Positions 35,560-44,144 of a stretch of DNA of 64,000 bases are shown here, piece by piece. Source of the DNA: an uncultured Bacteroidales bacterium (GTDB lineage Bacteria; Bacteroidota; Bacteroidia; Bacteroidales; Paludibacteraceae); contig UQNE01000009.1 in assembly GCA_900542355.1 (NCBI GenBank), positions 45,603-109,602 on the forward strand. The letters are read 5' to 3'. The notes beneath the pieces were generated by a model. The model saw only the letters and a list, made by a program, of their open reading frames with translations. It was not told the DNA's origin and ran no database searches. Positions within the stretch are counted from its first letter, which is position 1. Every line of letters starts with the position of its first letter. The translations under genes were made by a program, and so were the position numbers.

Positions 35560-36216
35560 ATGGCTAAAAAAGCAACAATATCAGTAGATGGTTTTCGTTA
35601 TTTGCTACATACCATCGTAAGGCGTGCTACGCTAATCGATATAGAAAATTGGGAGGCGGAACATCTCGTTATTCCGTCTTTAGTTTCCTTTCAAGGTCAA
35701 GTTTTTGATGTTGCAACTATTGCTTCTGAGGCTTTCTGTGATTGTGAAAACCTTCTCTCTGTTACGCTTCCTGATAGTTTAATTTCGATTAGCAATCTCT
35801 TTCATTCTTGTCGGAATCTTACTTCAGTTACCATCCTTAAAACCGTTAAAAAGATAGGTCGCGATGCGTTCGTTGATTGCCCTCGGCTCAATCTTGTTAT
35901 TCCTGATACGGTTACGAGCATAGAAAAGGGGGCATTCCGTGGCAAGATAAAATCCATTACTTTTTCTAATAGATTGGCAACTATTGAAAAGTACGCTTTT
36001 AGTGGTTGCACCAACTTGACCTCCATCGTTATTCCGAATAGTGTTACAAGTATAGGTGCCTATGCTTTTACTGGATGTCGTAGGCTGGCATCTGCTGTTA
36101 TTCCCGCTATTCATTCGGATGATATAGAGAGTGTGGAGAGGCGTGTTTTCAATGAGTGTCCCAATGTCGTTTTTAAGTATAGTGCCGGGGGATTTATGGA
36201 GTTGTCGGATAAGTAG
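35560..36216 (+). CDS. BspA-type leucine-rich repeat protein without signal peptide
   Basis: A 218-residue protein made of LRR_5 (BspA-like) repeats of about 23 residues. Recognisable pieces are IASEAFCDCENLLSVTLPDS, IGRDAFVDCPRLN, IEKYAFSGCTNLTSIVIPNS and IGAYAFTGCRRL. BspA-like proteins usually sit on the cell surface, but this one starts MAKKATISVDGFRY with no signal peptide and no T9SS tail, so it should be cytoplasmic or secreted by another route. It is followed after 44 bases by a flavoprotein gene. Confidence 0.82.
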   Translation: MAKKATISVDGFRYLLHTIVRRATLIDIENWEAEHLVIPSLVSFQGQVFDVATIASEAFCDCENLLSVTLPDSLISISNLFHSCRNLTSVTILKTVKKIGRDAFVDCPRLNLVIPDTVTSIEKGAFRGKIKSITFSNRLATIEKYAFSGCTNLTSIVIPNSVTSIGAYAFTGCRRLASAVIPAIHSDDIESVERRVFNECPNVVFKYSAGGFMELSDK

Positions 36217-36260
36217 TGATCTCAAATTTGTAATGTTTGACTGGTAAAACAATAAAAACA

Positions 36261-36872
36261 ATGAAAGTACTTTTGATAAATGGTAGTCCCCGCCATGAGG
36301 GGAATACGGCTATTGCGTTGGCAGAGGTCGAAAAGACGCTGCAAGCAGAAGGCGTAGAAACGGTAATGGTGCAGATTGGTCCGCACCCAATGCGCGGGTG
36401 TATCGCTTGTAATGCCTGTGCTACCAAGGGGCGTTGCGTCTTTGCCGATGAGGTGTATGACCGCCTGCGTGAGATATTGGAAGCCGGCATCGACGGACTG
36501 ATTGTCGGTTCACCTGTTTACTATGCCGGACCTAACGGTTCTTTGTGTGCGTTGCTGGATAGGTTGTTCTATTCAAGCGGTTCGCTGTTGGCTTACAAGC
36601 CTGCGGCGGCGGTGGCTGTTTGTCGTCGTGGAGGTGCAAGTGCTACTTTCGACCGACTCAATAAGTATTTTACTATCAACAATATGCCCGTTGTGCCTTC
36701 GCAGTATTGGAATAGTGTACACGGTGCTGCCAAAGGAGAGGCAGCGCAGGACTTAGAAGGCTTGCAGACTATGCGTACCTTAGCCCGCAATATGGCATGG
36801 ATGTTGCGCGGTATGCGTCCCGATGACCGCCCCCAACCCGAACCTAGACAACGAACCAATTTCATCAGATAG
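36261..36872 (+). CDS. Flavodoxin-fold NADPH-dependent FMN reductase
   Basis: A 203-residue protein. The FMN phosphate loop is INGSPRHEGNTAIAL (residues 5-19). GCIACNACATKGRCVFAD carries the Cys motif found in the iron-sulfur-flavoprotein-like branch of the family, and GSPVYYAGPNGSLCALLDR is the flavin-side motif. It probably reduces quinones or similar acceptors. The ATG was chosen because an earlier in-frame TTG gives a poor N-terminus. A 17-bp tandem repeat begins about 15 bases after the stop. Confidence 0.87.
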   Translation: MKVLLINGSPRHEGNTAIALAEVEKTLQAEGVETVMVQIGPHPMRGCIACNACATKGRCVFADEVYDRLREILEAGIDGLIVGSPVYYAGPNGSLCALLDRLFYSSGSLLAYKPAAAVAVCRRGGASATFDRLNKYFTINNMPVVPSQYWNSVHGAAKGEAAQDLEGLQTMRTLARNMAWMLRGMRPDDRPQPEPRQRTNFIR

Positions 36873-36887
36873 CAAATCTGAGTTCCT

Positions 36888-37008
36888 TCCGCCAACTGTG
36901 CAATCCACTATCTGTGCAACCCGCCCACTGCTGCAATCCGCCAACTGCTGCAATCCGCCAACTGTGCGAATCCACTATCTGCGCAATCCGCCAACTGCTG
37001 CATTCCTA
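36888..37008. repeat. 16-17 bp tandem repeat CCGCCAACTGCTGCAAT
   Basis: Seven imperfect units such as CCGCCAACTGCTGCAAT, CCACTATCTGTGCAAC and CCGCCCACTGCTGCAAT follow one another without spacers, directly after the flavoprotein gene. Confidence 0.8.
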
Positions 37009-37089
37009 TGCTTGTAGGATAGCGAAGGTAGTTTTTTCAAATGGTTACGCAATCCGCTCTTTGGCTTACATTTTGTTATCTTGAGTTTG

Positions 37090-37144
37090 TGCGGACTTCG
37101 TCGAAACCTAATCGAGACCTAGTCGAGATCTAACTGAGTTCTAC
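37090..37144. repeat. 11-bp TCGAGACCTAA array, copy B
   Basis: Units TGCGGACTTCG, TCGAAACCTAA, TCGAGACCTAG, TCGAGATCTAA and CTGAGTTCTAC. The left flank CTTACATTTTGTTA is shared with copy D (reverse strand). The rest of the 36873-37367 spacer holds only the tandem repeat and a terminator. Confidence 0.75.
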
Positions 37145-37300
37145 CAAAATATCAAAACGCTACTAAAAATAATAGATTTCTATCAAAAAGATATTTTTAT
37201 AATGTTTGTACTTTTGAATGATTGGCAATTCATTTTGGTTGTCCTGTTCTCGTTTGTCGTGTCCGTCCTTTTAGTGGTCGATGTCGCTTTTACCCACACA

Positions 37301-37341
37301 AAAAAATCGCATATATGTGTTTGGTTCACATATATGCGATT
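37301..37341 (-). terminator. Strong terminator of the acyl-CoA ligase gene
   Basis: AATCGCATATATGTG pairs perfectly with CACATATATGCGATT (15 bp, 7-base loop). On the minus strand it is followed by a run of T. It lies 27 bases after the stop at 37368. Confidence 0.9.
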
Positions 37342-37367
37342 AGATAGTATCTTATTCCGAAGAATAC

Positions 37368-39275
37368 TTAGTCGAGTGCAGCCATATTCTTTTCGTTGAA
37401 TAGGTCTCGACCTTCTGCAGTGTAGGCGTAGTCAATCCTGTCTTGGTAGTACTGCTCTACTTTTCCGCGCACAATCTTCATCGTCGAATTTACTAAGTGG
37501 TTCTTCTCGGTGAAGGCTTCGGGTAGTACTGCCACAGCCTTGGGCAACCATGCCTCGGGGAACTCGCCAAAGTGCTTACCGCCGGCGCGATACGAGTCAA
37601 TCTCATCTTGTATCTTCTGCAGCATCAGTCGTTTGCCCTCTGTGGTTGCGGGGTCAACGCCTTTCGATTTTGCATATTCGCGCAGCGCGTCTTTGGCAGG
37701 AACAATCAGCACCATCGTATAGGGGTTTTGGTTGTTGTGTAGCACCACTTGCTCCACATACTTGCTGCCGTCGGTCAGTCCGTCCTCAAAGCCTTCCGGA
37801 CTGTATTTCTCGCCATCGGCACTGATTAGCAGCGACTTAAAACGACCTACCACCCACAGGAAACCCGGGTGCTGCTTCGTTACATACCCCATATCACCCG
37901 TATGCAACCAACCATCTACTATCGTCTTTGCCGTAGCCTCGGGGTTCTTCCAATAGCCCGCCATCACATTTTCGCCTTTGATGACGATCTCTCCGCGCTC
38001 GCCGTCGGGTACGATATTGCCCTCATTGTCGCAGATCTTCAGTTCCAGGTCAGAAACGATACGACCGCTCGAACCGAAAATGGCGTGTCCCATCGAGTTG
38101 GCACAGATAATCGGCGTAGCCTCGCTCAGTCCATAGCCTTGGAACATCGGCATTCCTACTGCGCAGAAATAGCGTTGCAACTCGATGTCGAGCAGCGCAC
38201 CACCGCCCACAAAGAATTTCATACGACCGCCAAAGCCCTCGCGTACCGACTTGAAAATAATTTTATCAAACAAATCAACCAACGGCTTGCGCCATGCTTG
38301 GCAGCCTCCTCGGTTCCAATACTCCTTATTGTATTTAATGGCGTTGTTGAGTGCAAAGTTGTAGAGTTTCTCTACAAATGCGCCTTTTGCCTTGATTCCC
38401 GTTTCGATACTCTTGCGGAAGTTGCGTGCCAACGCAGGTACCGAGAGCATCACCATCGGGCGCACCTCCTTGATTGATAGCGGTATGTTCTTCAGCGTCG
38501 CCAATGCTGTCTTGCCTACCGGTACGGTGGCGATACTGCCGCAGTAAGACATCATCGTGTAGAAACCTGCCACATGCGCAAAGCAGTGGTCGAGCGGCAG
38601 GATAATCAGCATCACATCATCGGGGTCAACGCCGATGATAGAGCGTGCTTGCTCCACATTCGCCGTGTAGTTGCGGTGCGTCAGCAAGATACCTTTTGGG
38701 TCTGCGGTCGTACCCGAGGTGTAACTGATGTTTGCGTAGTCGTCCGGACCGACCGACTGATAACGCTCTACAAACTTCTCCGGCTCCGAAGCCAACAGCG
38801 CACGCCCTTTGTCCATCACCTCGTGGATACCTATCTCGCGGTCTTGGTACTCCTCAAGCGGGTCAAACACAATCACATATTTTACATTCGGACAATCGGG
38901 TAATATCTTGCGAATCTTTGGCAACTGCTGCTCCGAGGTCATAATGTATTGAGCGTCAGAGTGTTGTATGCGGAAGAGTAAGTCGTTCGATTCTTCCAAC
39001 TTGATGCTGAGCGGTACATTCACACCCCCGGCATACAAGATACCCAACTCGCCTGTAACCCACAGGTTGCGCCCCTGCGAAAGCAATGCGGCACGCTCGC
39101 CTTTCTGCATTCCCAGTGCCACTAGTCCCGCACCAATCACATGCGCTTGCTCACGCGTCTCACGATAAGTGGTTTCTGTCCATACATTATCCACTTTCTC
39201 ACGCAGGAACACATGGTCTGCATACGCCGCTGTGTATTTCTCGACAAAGTCGATGATTGTCAATCTTTCTTTCAT
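37368..39275 (-). CDS. Long-chain acyl-CoA synthetase (AMP-forming)
   Basis: A 635-residue ANL-family enzyme that activates fatty acids to acyl-AMP and acyl-CoA. The P-loop-like motif is YTSGTTADPKGILLTHRNY (~185). GYGLSEATPII is motif A5, and GWLHTGDMGY and VVGRFKSLLISADGEKYSPE are motifs A7-A8. The shape fits the FadD15/long-chain group. It is probably bound to the inner membrane face. Gene with its own promoter and terminator; SulP and mtaB lie upstream on the same strand. Confidence 0.9.
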   Translation of the reverse strand: MKERLTIIDFVEKYTAAYADHVFLREKVDNVWTETTYRETREQAHVIGAGLVALGMQKGERAALLSQGRNLWVTGELGILYAGGVNVPLSIKLEESNDLLFRIQHSDAQYIMTSEQQLPKIRKILPDCPNVKYVIVFDPLEEYQDREIGIHEVMDKGRALLASEPEKFVERYQSVGPDDYANISYTSGTTADPKGILLTHRNYTANVEQARSIIGVDPDDVMLIILPLDHCFAHVAGFYTMMSYCGSIATVPVGKTALATLKNIPLSIKEVRPMVMLSVPALARNFRKSIETGIKAKGAFVEKLYNFALNNAIKYNKEYWNRGGCQAWRKPLVDLFDKIIFKSVREGFGGRMKFFVGGGALLDIELQRYFCAVGMPMFQGYGLSEATPIICANSMGHAIFGSSGRIVSDLELKICDNEGNIVPDGERGEIVIKGENVMAGYWKNPEATAKTIVDGWLHTGDMGYVTKQHPGFLWVVGRFKSLLISADGEKYSPEGFEDGLTDGSKYVEQVVLHNNQNPYTMVLIVPAKDALREYAKSKGVDPATTEGKRLMLQKIQDEIDSYRAGGKHFGEFPEAWLPKAVAVLPEAFTEKNHLVNSTMKIVRGKVEQYYQDRIDYAYTAEGRDLFNEKNMAALD

Positions 39276-39301
39276 GTTGTCAATTTTTCATAAATAGTGT
39301 G

Positions 39302-39332
39302 CAAAGTTACAAAAAACAGTGCATATTGTCAA
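39302..39332 (-). promoter_or_regulatory. Promoter of the acyl-CoA synthetase gene
   Basis: Leftward TTG at 39332-39330, 20 bases, TAACTTTG at 39309-39302. The leader to 39275 is about 22 bases. Confidence 0.7.
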
Positions 39333-39454
39333 ATTAGTGCGGGGCAGGGTAGGCGTTTTCATAAAAAACGACCCCTTTTTCTTATCATTTGGTATCTCTG
39401 AACTCCTATTCGATAAGAAGAGTTTCCCACCGCACGCTGCCAACCGGCTGCCGA

Positions 39455-41194
39455 TTATTTATTTTGCGGTTCTTCGCCTACAATCTCTGCTGCACGAGCA
39501 AGCGCACCATTGATGTGGTCGCGGATGTTCTCGCGCCCGATCATCTTCACCACACCCGCTTTCTCAAGGGCGTGGAACACATGGTGGTTCACACCCGACA
39601 GCACCAACTGAATGCCACACGATTGCGTGCGCTGATAGAGTTGCTCCAGGTTGTGAATACCCGTCGAATCGATAAACGACACCTTGCGCATGCGGATAAT
39701 TCGCACTTTCTGTCCGTCCATACCGATTCGCCTGCTGATGTCCTCAAACTTGTTGGCAATACCGAAGAAGTACGGGCCGTCGATCTCATACACCTCGGTG
39801 TGCTTAGGGATGTGCAGCATCGCCAGGTCATCGCCGTGCAGACGAATATCGTTGTTCTTCGTAGGGTCCAATTCGTCTGAGAATGTGCGGATTACGGTGG
39901 CTTCGTTTGTTCGTTTGATAAACAAGATTACTGCCAGCAGCAGTCCCACTTCGATAGCAATGGTCAGGTTGAAAATCACGGTCAGCACAAAGGTTACAAG
40001 CATCACGATGAAGTCCGATTTGGGTGCTTTGGCAAGCCACAAGAACGAACGCCAACCCGACATGTTGTAACTCACCATCACCAATACGCCCGCCAAACAA
40101 GCCATCGGAATCATGCCCACGAGCGTACCGAGAAACAGCAGTACGAGCAGCAACACGATGGCGTGGATGATACCAGCCACGGGGGTGCGTCCGCCGTTGT
40201 TGATATTCGTCATCGTTCGTGCGATAGCCCCCGTAGCAGGGATGCCGCCAAAGAACGGAACAATCACATTAGCAATACCTTGTGCAATCAACTCGGTGTT
40301 CGAGTTGTGCTGGTCGCCTATCACACCGTCTGCCACCATAGCCGAGAGCAGCGACTCTATCGCGCCGAGCATGGCAATGGTGAAAGCGGCGGGGAAGAGG
40401 TCTTGAATCAGCATCAGCAGGGTCTGCCCCTCCTGCAGTTCGATAGCCGGCAGGTGCGGTGCGGGCATGCCGTGCGGCAACTCGTACAAGTCGGCAATCG
40501 TGGTCAGGCTCGTAACTCCCGCATACTTGCGTAGCAGCCACGCCGCAAGCGTCATCACCACAATCGCAATGAGCGAACCGGGGATTTTCTTGCTTACACG
40601 CGGAGTGAAGATAATCAGCAAGATAGACGCAATGCCTATCCCGAATGCCCACCAGTTCACATCGTGCCAATGCTGCGCATAGCATATCCATTTGTGTACA
40701 AAATCGGCGGGTGCATCCGTTATCCCGAGACCAAAAAGATCGTTCATCTGCGTAGTAAAAATGGTCAGCGCAATACCTGCCGTAAAGCCCACAATCACCG
40801 GGTATGGCACAAACTTAATCACGCTGCCCAATTTGAACAATCCCATGATAATCAGCAATATACCGGCCATTATCGTGGCTATCAGCAACCCCGTCAGTCC
40901 GTGCTCTTGGATGATACCGTAGATGATTACGATAAACGCACCCGTCGGGCCGCCTATCTGCACCTTGCTGCCGCCCAAAGCCGAGATGATAAATCCTGCA
41001 ATGATGGCGGTGATCAGTCCTTCCGTCGGACCTACGCCCGACGAGATACCAAAGGCAATAGCCAACGGAATAGCCACCACGCCCACGATGATACCGGCAA
41101 TGGCGTCTTGCAGGAATCGCTCCTTGGTGTAGCCGCGCATGGCCGTAAAAAGTTTAGGACGGAACGCGTCCTTAAAAGAGAAAAAGTTTTGCAT
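39455..41194 (-). CDS. SulP family anion permease with STAS domain
   Basis: A 579-residue inner-membrane transporter with about 12-14 helices. GIIVGVVAIPLAIAFGISSG and GPTGAFIVIIYGI are the conserved SulP signatures of the first helices, and IPATGAIARTMTNINNGG is the helix 8-10 signature. A cytoplasmic STAS domain covers ~430-560 (IRMRKVSFIDSTGIHNL). Bacterial SulP proteins carry bicarbonate, sulfate or dicarboxylates; the substrate cannot be read here. The ATG at 41194 was chosen over an in-frame TTG at 41203. It follows mtaB by 78 bases and may share its promoter. Confidence 0.9.
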   Translation of the reverse strand: MQNFFSFKDAFRPKLFTAMRGYTKERFLQDAIAGIIVGVVAIPLAIAFGISSGVGPTEGLITAIIAGFIISALGGSKVQIGGPTGAFIVIIYGIIQEHGLTGLLIATIMAGILLIIMGLFKLGSVIKFVPYPVIVGFTAGIALTIFTTQMNDLFGLGITDAPADFVHKWICYAQHWHDVNWWAFGIGIASILLIIFTPRVSKKIPGSLIAIVVMTLAAWLLRKYAGVTSLTTIADLYELPHGMPAPHLPAIELQEGQTLLMLIQDLFPAAFTIAMLGAIESLLSAMVADGVIGDQHNSNTELIAQGIANVIVPFFGGIPATGAIARTMTNINNGGRTPVAGIIHAIVLLLVLLFLGTLVGMIPMACLAGVLVMVSYNMSGWRSFLWLAKAPKSDFIVMLVTFVLTVIFNLTIAIEVGLLLAVILFIKRTNEATVIRTFSDELDPTKNNDIRLHGDDLAMLHIPKHTEVYEIDGPYFFGIANKFEDISRRIGMDGQKVRIIRMRKVSFIDSTGIHNLEQLYQRTQSCGIQLVLSGVNHHVFHALEKAGVVKMIGRENIRDHINGALARAAEIVGEEPQNK

Positions 41195-41272
41195 AAAAAC
41201 CAATTAAAACAGACTATAATTTACAATGCTTGTTCATACCCCAATCATACCACCGATGTTTTCTCAACATCC

Positions 41273-42562
41273 CTAAGATCTGATGTCGTCGGGTATCGTT
41301 ATTGTCTCAAAAGTGTTGATTTTGCTCTTGTCGTATGGGCAGGATACACGGATGTAATTTTCCGTAAAGCCATCCATACTGTATTCATTATCAGATACTT
41401 TGATGCGCTTCCCCTCCCATAGCACGGTGGCTTTTTCGCCGGCGTGGGCATGGTAGAACACCGCTAATTTGTCGGCACTCACTTGGTGCAGTACCTTGCT
41501 TCGCCGTTCACGCTCTTTTTGTGGCACCACATACAAATCCATTTCTAGCATACGCGTGTGCGCACGCTCTGAATAAGTGAATACATGCAGTTGGCTTACG
41601 GGCAATGCGGAGATAAATTGCAGATAGTCTTGCCAGCACTCTTCTGTCTCGCCTCTTACGCCCACCATACAATCCACTCCGATAAACGCATGGGGCATCA
41701 CCCGCCGGATATGTTCCACTCGCTCGGCAAACAACTCACGCGTGTAGCGGCGGTGCATAATCTTGAGTACCTCGTTCGAGCCGGATTGCAATGGTATATG
41801 GAAATGTGGTGCAAAATGCCTGCTATCCGCCACAAAATCAATTACTTCATCACTCAGCAGATTGGGTTCGCACGATGAGATACGAATACGATAGGGCAAC
41901 TCCGTCGGCAGACTGTCCAGCGCACGCAAGAGGTCGATAAAGATCTCGCCTGTGCTGCGCCCGAAATCGCCGATGTTCACCCCCGTCAGCACTATCTCTT
42001 TTGCCCCTTCTTCTACGGCGTGGGTCGCCTCCTCAGCCAGCGAAGCAATGCTCGGATTGCGCGATTTGCCGCGTGCCAACGGGATAGTGCAGTAGGTACA
42101 GAAATAGTTGCAACCGTCTTGTACTTTCAGAAAACATCTGGTGCGATCGTCTTTCGAGTAAGCACCATGGAACGCTTCCACTTCGCGTATCTCCGAGGTC
42201 TGAATACAGCCCGTGCCTTCGCGCTTTTCCAACTGCTCCACTATCTCGGGGATGGCAAATTTCTCGTCTTGTCCCAATACATAATCCACATCGGGTATCT
42301 GTGCTATCTCGCCGGGTTGCAACTGTGCATAGCAGCCGGTTACTATTAAGACCGCATTCGGGTTCTGCCTGCGGATACGGTGTATCGCCTGGCGGTCTTT
42401 ATGGTCGGCCGCATCGGTTACTGAGCAGGTGTTGATGATACATACATCCGCTTCCTCGCCTTGCTTGGCACGGATATGACCACGCTGCGTTAGGGCTTTC
42501 CCCAACGCACTGCTTTCCGCAAAATTAAGTTTGCAACCGAGTGTCGTGAATGCTATTTTCAT
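41273..42562 (-). CDS. mtaB: tRNA N6-threonylcarbamoyladenosine (t6A37) methylthiotransferase MtaB
   Basis: A 429-residue radical SAM methylthiotransferase that adds a methylthio group to t6A37 of tRNA. The N-terminal UPF0004 domain has three cysteines in GCKLNFAES, INTCSVT and GCYAQL. The radical SAM site C-x3-C-x2-C is in DGCNYFCTYCTIPLARG. A C-terminal TRAM-like segment is TVLWEG...GFTENYIRV. The wording GCKLN and CSVTDAAD fits MtaB rather than MiaB or RimO. The start MKIAFTTLGCKL is supported by a promoter that ends 11 bases upstream; a longer in-frame start would lie inside that promoter. Confidence 0.93.
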   Translation of the reverse strand: MKIAFTTLGCKLNFAESSALGKALTQRGHIRAKQGEEADVCIINTCSVTDAADHKDRQAIHRIRRQNPNAVLIVTGCYAQLQPGEIAQIPDVDYVLGQDEKFAIPEIVEQLEKREGTGCIQTSEIREVEAFHGAYSKDDRTRCFLKVQDGCNYFCTYCTIPLARGKSRNPSIASLAEEATHAVEEGAKEIVLTGVNIGDFGRSTGEIFIDLLRALDSLPTELPYRIRISSCEPNLLSDEVIDFVADSRHFAPHFHIPLQSGSNEVLKIMHRRYTRELFAERVEHIRRVMPHAFIGVDCMVGVRGETEECWQDYLQFISALPVSQLHVFTYSERAHTRMLEMDLYVVPQKERERRSKVLHQVSADKLAVFYHAHAGEKATVLWEGKRIKVSDNEYSMDGFTENYIRVSCPYDKSKINTFETITIPDDIRS

Positions 42563-42573
42563 CTTAGAGACTG

Positions 42574-42604
42574 CAAAGGTAATGCTTTTTTTTGAGATAA
42601 CCAA
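42574..42604 (-). promoter_or_regulatory. Promoter of mtaB, nearly leaderless
   Basis: Leftward TTG at 42604-42602, 20 bases, TACCTTTG at 42581-42574, followed by the ATG at 42562 after 11 bases. It is back-to-back with the rarA promoter (42622-42652). Confidence 0.75.
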
Positions 42605-42621
42605 ACTATTTGTCGCCCTTG

Positions 42622-42652
42622 TTGCATATCTCGCAAATAAATCGTACCTTTG
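42622..42652 (+). promoter_or_regulatory. Promoter of rarA
   Basis: TTG at 42622, 20 bases, TACCTTTG at 42645-42652. The spacer starts CATATCTCGCAAA. The leader is about 30 bases. Confidence 0.75.
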
Positions 42653-42686
42653 TAGTCGATTTTGTTAAATATATAGGAATAGCGAT

Positions 42687-43964
42687 ATGTTACCTCTTGC
42701 AGAACGCTTGCGCCCCCATAGTTTGGATGAGTACATCGGGCAGAAACACCTTGTCGGACAAGGTGCGGTGCTTCGTCAGATGATTGAAAGCGGCAATCTC
42801 AGCAGTTTTATCCTTTGGGGTCCTCCCGGGGTGGGGAAGACCACACTTGCTAAGATCATTGCGCACCAACTTGAGCGACCTTTCTACACCCTCTCCGCAG
42901 TTACAAGCGGGGTCAAAGAGGTGCGTGAGGTCATCGACAAAGCCAAGCGCGCTTCTGCTCTCAATACGGGTATCTTTGCTGCCAATACCGACAAACGATC
43001 GCCAATTCTCTTTATCGATGAGATACACCGTTTCTCTAAGTCGCAGCAAGACAGCCTGTTAGGGGCGGTAGAAGATGGTACTATCACCCTCATCGGTGCC
43101 ACTACCGAGAACCCCTCTTTCGAGGTCATTACTCCCCTCTTGAGCCGTTGCCAAGTCTATGTCTTGCAACCTCTCGGCAAAGATGATTTGTTGGAACTCT
43201 TGCACCGCGCCCTCACTCAAGACGAGTATATCCGCTCGCTCAATATCGAGGTCAAAGAGACCGACAGTCTGCTCCGCTACTCGGGCGGTGATGCGCGTAA
43301 GTTGCTTAATATCATAGAGTTGGTAACCAATTCCGGCGTGCGCCTTATCGACAACGATACCGTTACCAAACAACTCCAGCAGAACCCTGTGGCATACGAC
43401 AAAGACGGTGAACTCCACTACGACATCATCTCTGCTTTTATCAAGTCTATTCGTGGAAGCGCCCCCGATGCTGCTATCTATTGGTTGGCACGGATGATTG
43501 CCGGTGGGGAAGATCCCAAATTTATTGCACGCCGTCTGGTCATCTCCGCAAGCGAGGACATCGGTCTGGCGAACCCCAATGCGATGTTGGTGGCGAATGC
43601 TTGTTTTGATACGCTCACCAAGATCGGTTGGCCCGAGGGGCGTATCCCGTTAGCGGAAGCCACTATCTATTTGGCTACATCGCAGAAATCCAACTCTGCC
43701 TATTTGGCTATCGATCAAGCCCTTGCCGAGGTCAATCATAGCGGTAATCTCGCCGTCCCCTTGCACCTGCGCAATGCCCCGACCAAACTGATGGAAGAAC
43801 TCGGCTACCACGATGGCTACAAGTACGCCCACGACTACCCCAACCATTTTGTCAAACAGCAGTTTCTCCCTGATGAGTTGCAGGGTACAAAATTTTGGAC
43901 ACCGCAAGGCAGCCCTCAAGAGCAGAAAATGGCAGATTGGATGAAGTTTCTTTGGGAAAAATAA
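42687..43964 (+). CDS. rarA: Replication-associated recombination protein RarA (MgsA)
   Basis: A 425-residue AAA+ ATPase. Walker A GPPGVGKTT is at residues 45-53, Walker B is LFIDEIHRFSKSQQD, and sensor 1 is IGATTENPSFEV. The C-terminal region (EDPKFIARRLVISASEDIG, then NSAYLAIDQAL) is the tetramerisation domain of the RarA/WRNIP1 family. It acts at stalled forks with SSB. A normal full-length copy. Confidence 0.95.
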   Translation: MLPLAERLRPHSLDEYIGQKHLVGQGAVLRQMIESGNLSSFILWGPPGVGKTTLAKIIAHQLERPFYTLSAVTSGVKEVREVIDKAKRASALNTGIFAANTDKRSPILFIDEIHRFSKSQQDSLLGAVEDGTITLIGATTENPSFEVITPLLSRCQVYVLQPLGKDDLLELLHRALTQDEYIRSLNIEVKETDSLLRYSGGDARKLLNIIELVTNSGVRLIDNDTVTKQLQQNPVAYDKDGELHYDIISAFIKSIRGSAPDAAIYWLARMIAGGEDPKFIARRLVISASEDIGLANPNAMLVANACFDTLTKIGWPEGRIPLAEATIYLATSQKSNSAYLAIDQALAEVNHSGNLAVPLHLRNAPTKLMEELGYHDGYKYAHDYPNHFVKQQFLPDELQGTKFWTPQGSPQEQKMADWMKFLWEK

Positions 43965-44036
43965 GGTTTCTTCTCTTATCGTTTTTTGTCAATCTATTTT
44001 AGGACACCACATTTGCTTACTCATTCCCTTATTTTG

Positions 44037-44058
44037 TCGAGACCTAATCGAGACCTAA
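44037..44058. repeat. 11-bp TCGAGACCTAA array, copy C
   Basis: Two perfect units TCGAGACCTAA in the 180-base spacer between convergent rarA and wecB, followed by CAACTTAGTTCTACT, which resembles the sequence after copy B. Confidence 0.75.
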
Positions 44059-44144
44059 AGCAACTTAGTTCTACTCCTCTTTGAAATAGGAAAAGCAGAA
44101 TGTTCCGATAATTAAGTGTGTACTATTAGCAGGTTTGAGAAACG

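Noticed and set aside
36888..37008. CRISPR-like appearance of the 17-bp repeats
   Set aside because: Units are contiguous with no unique spacers, and no cas gene is present.
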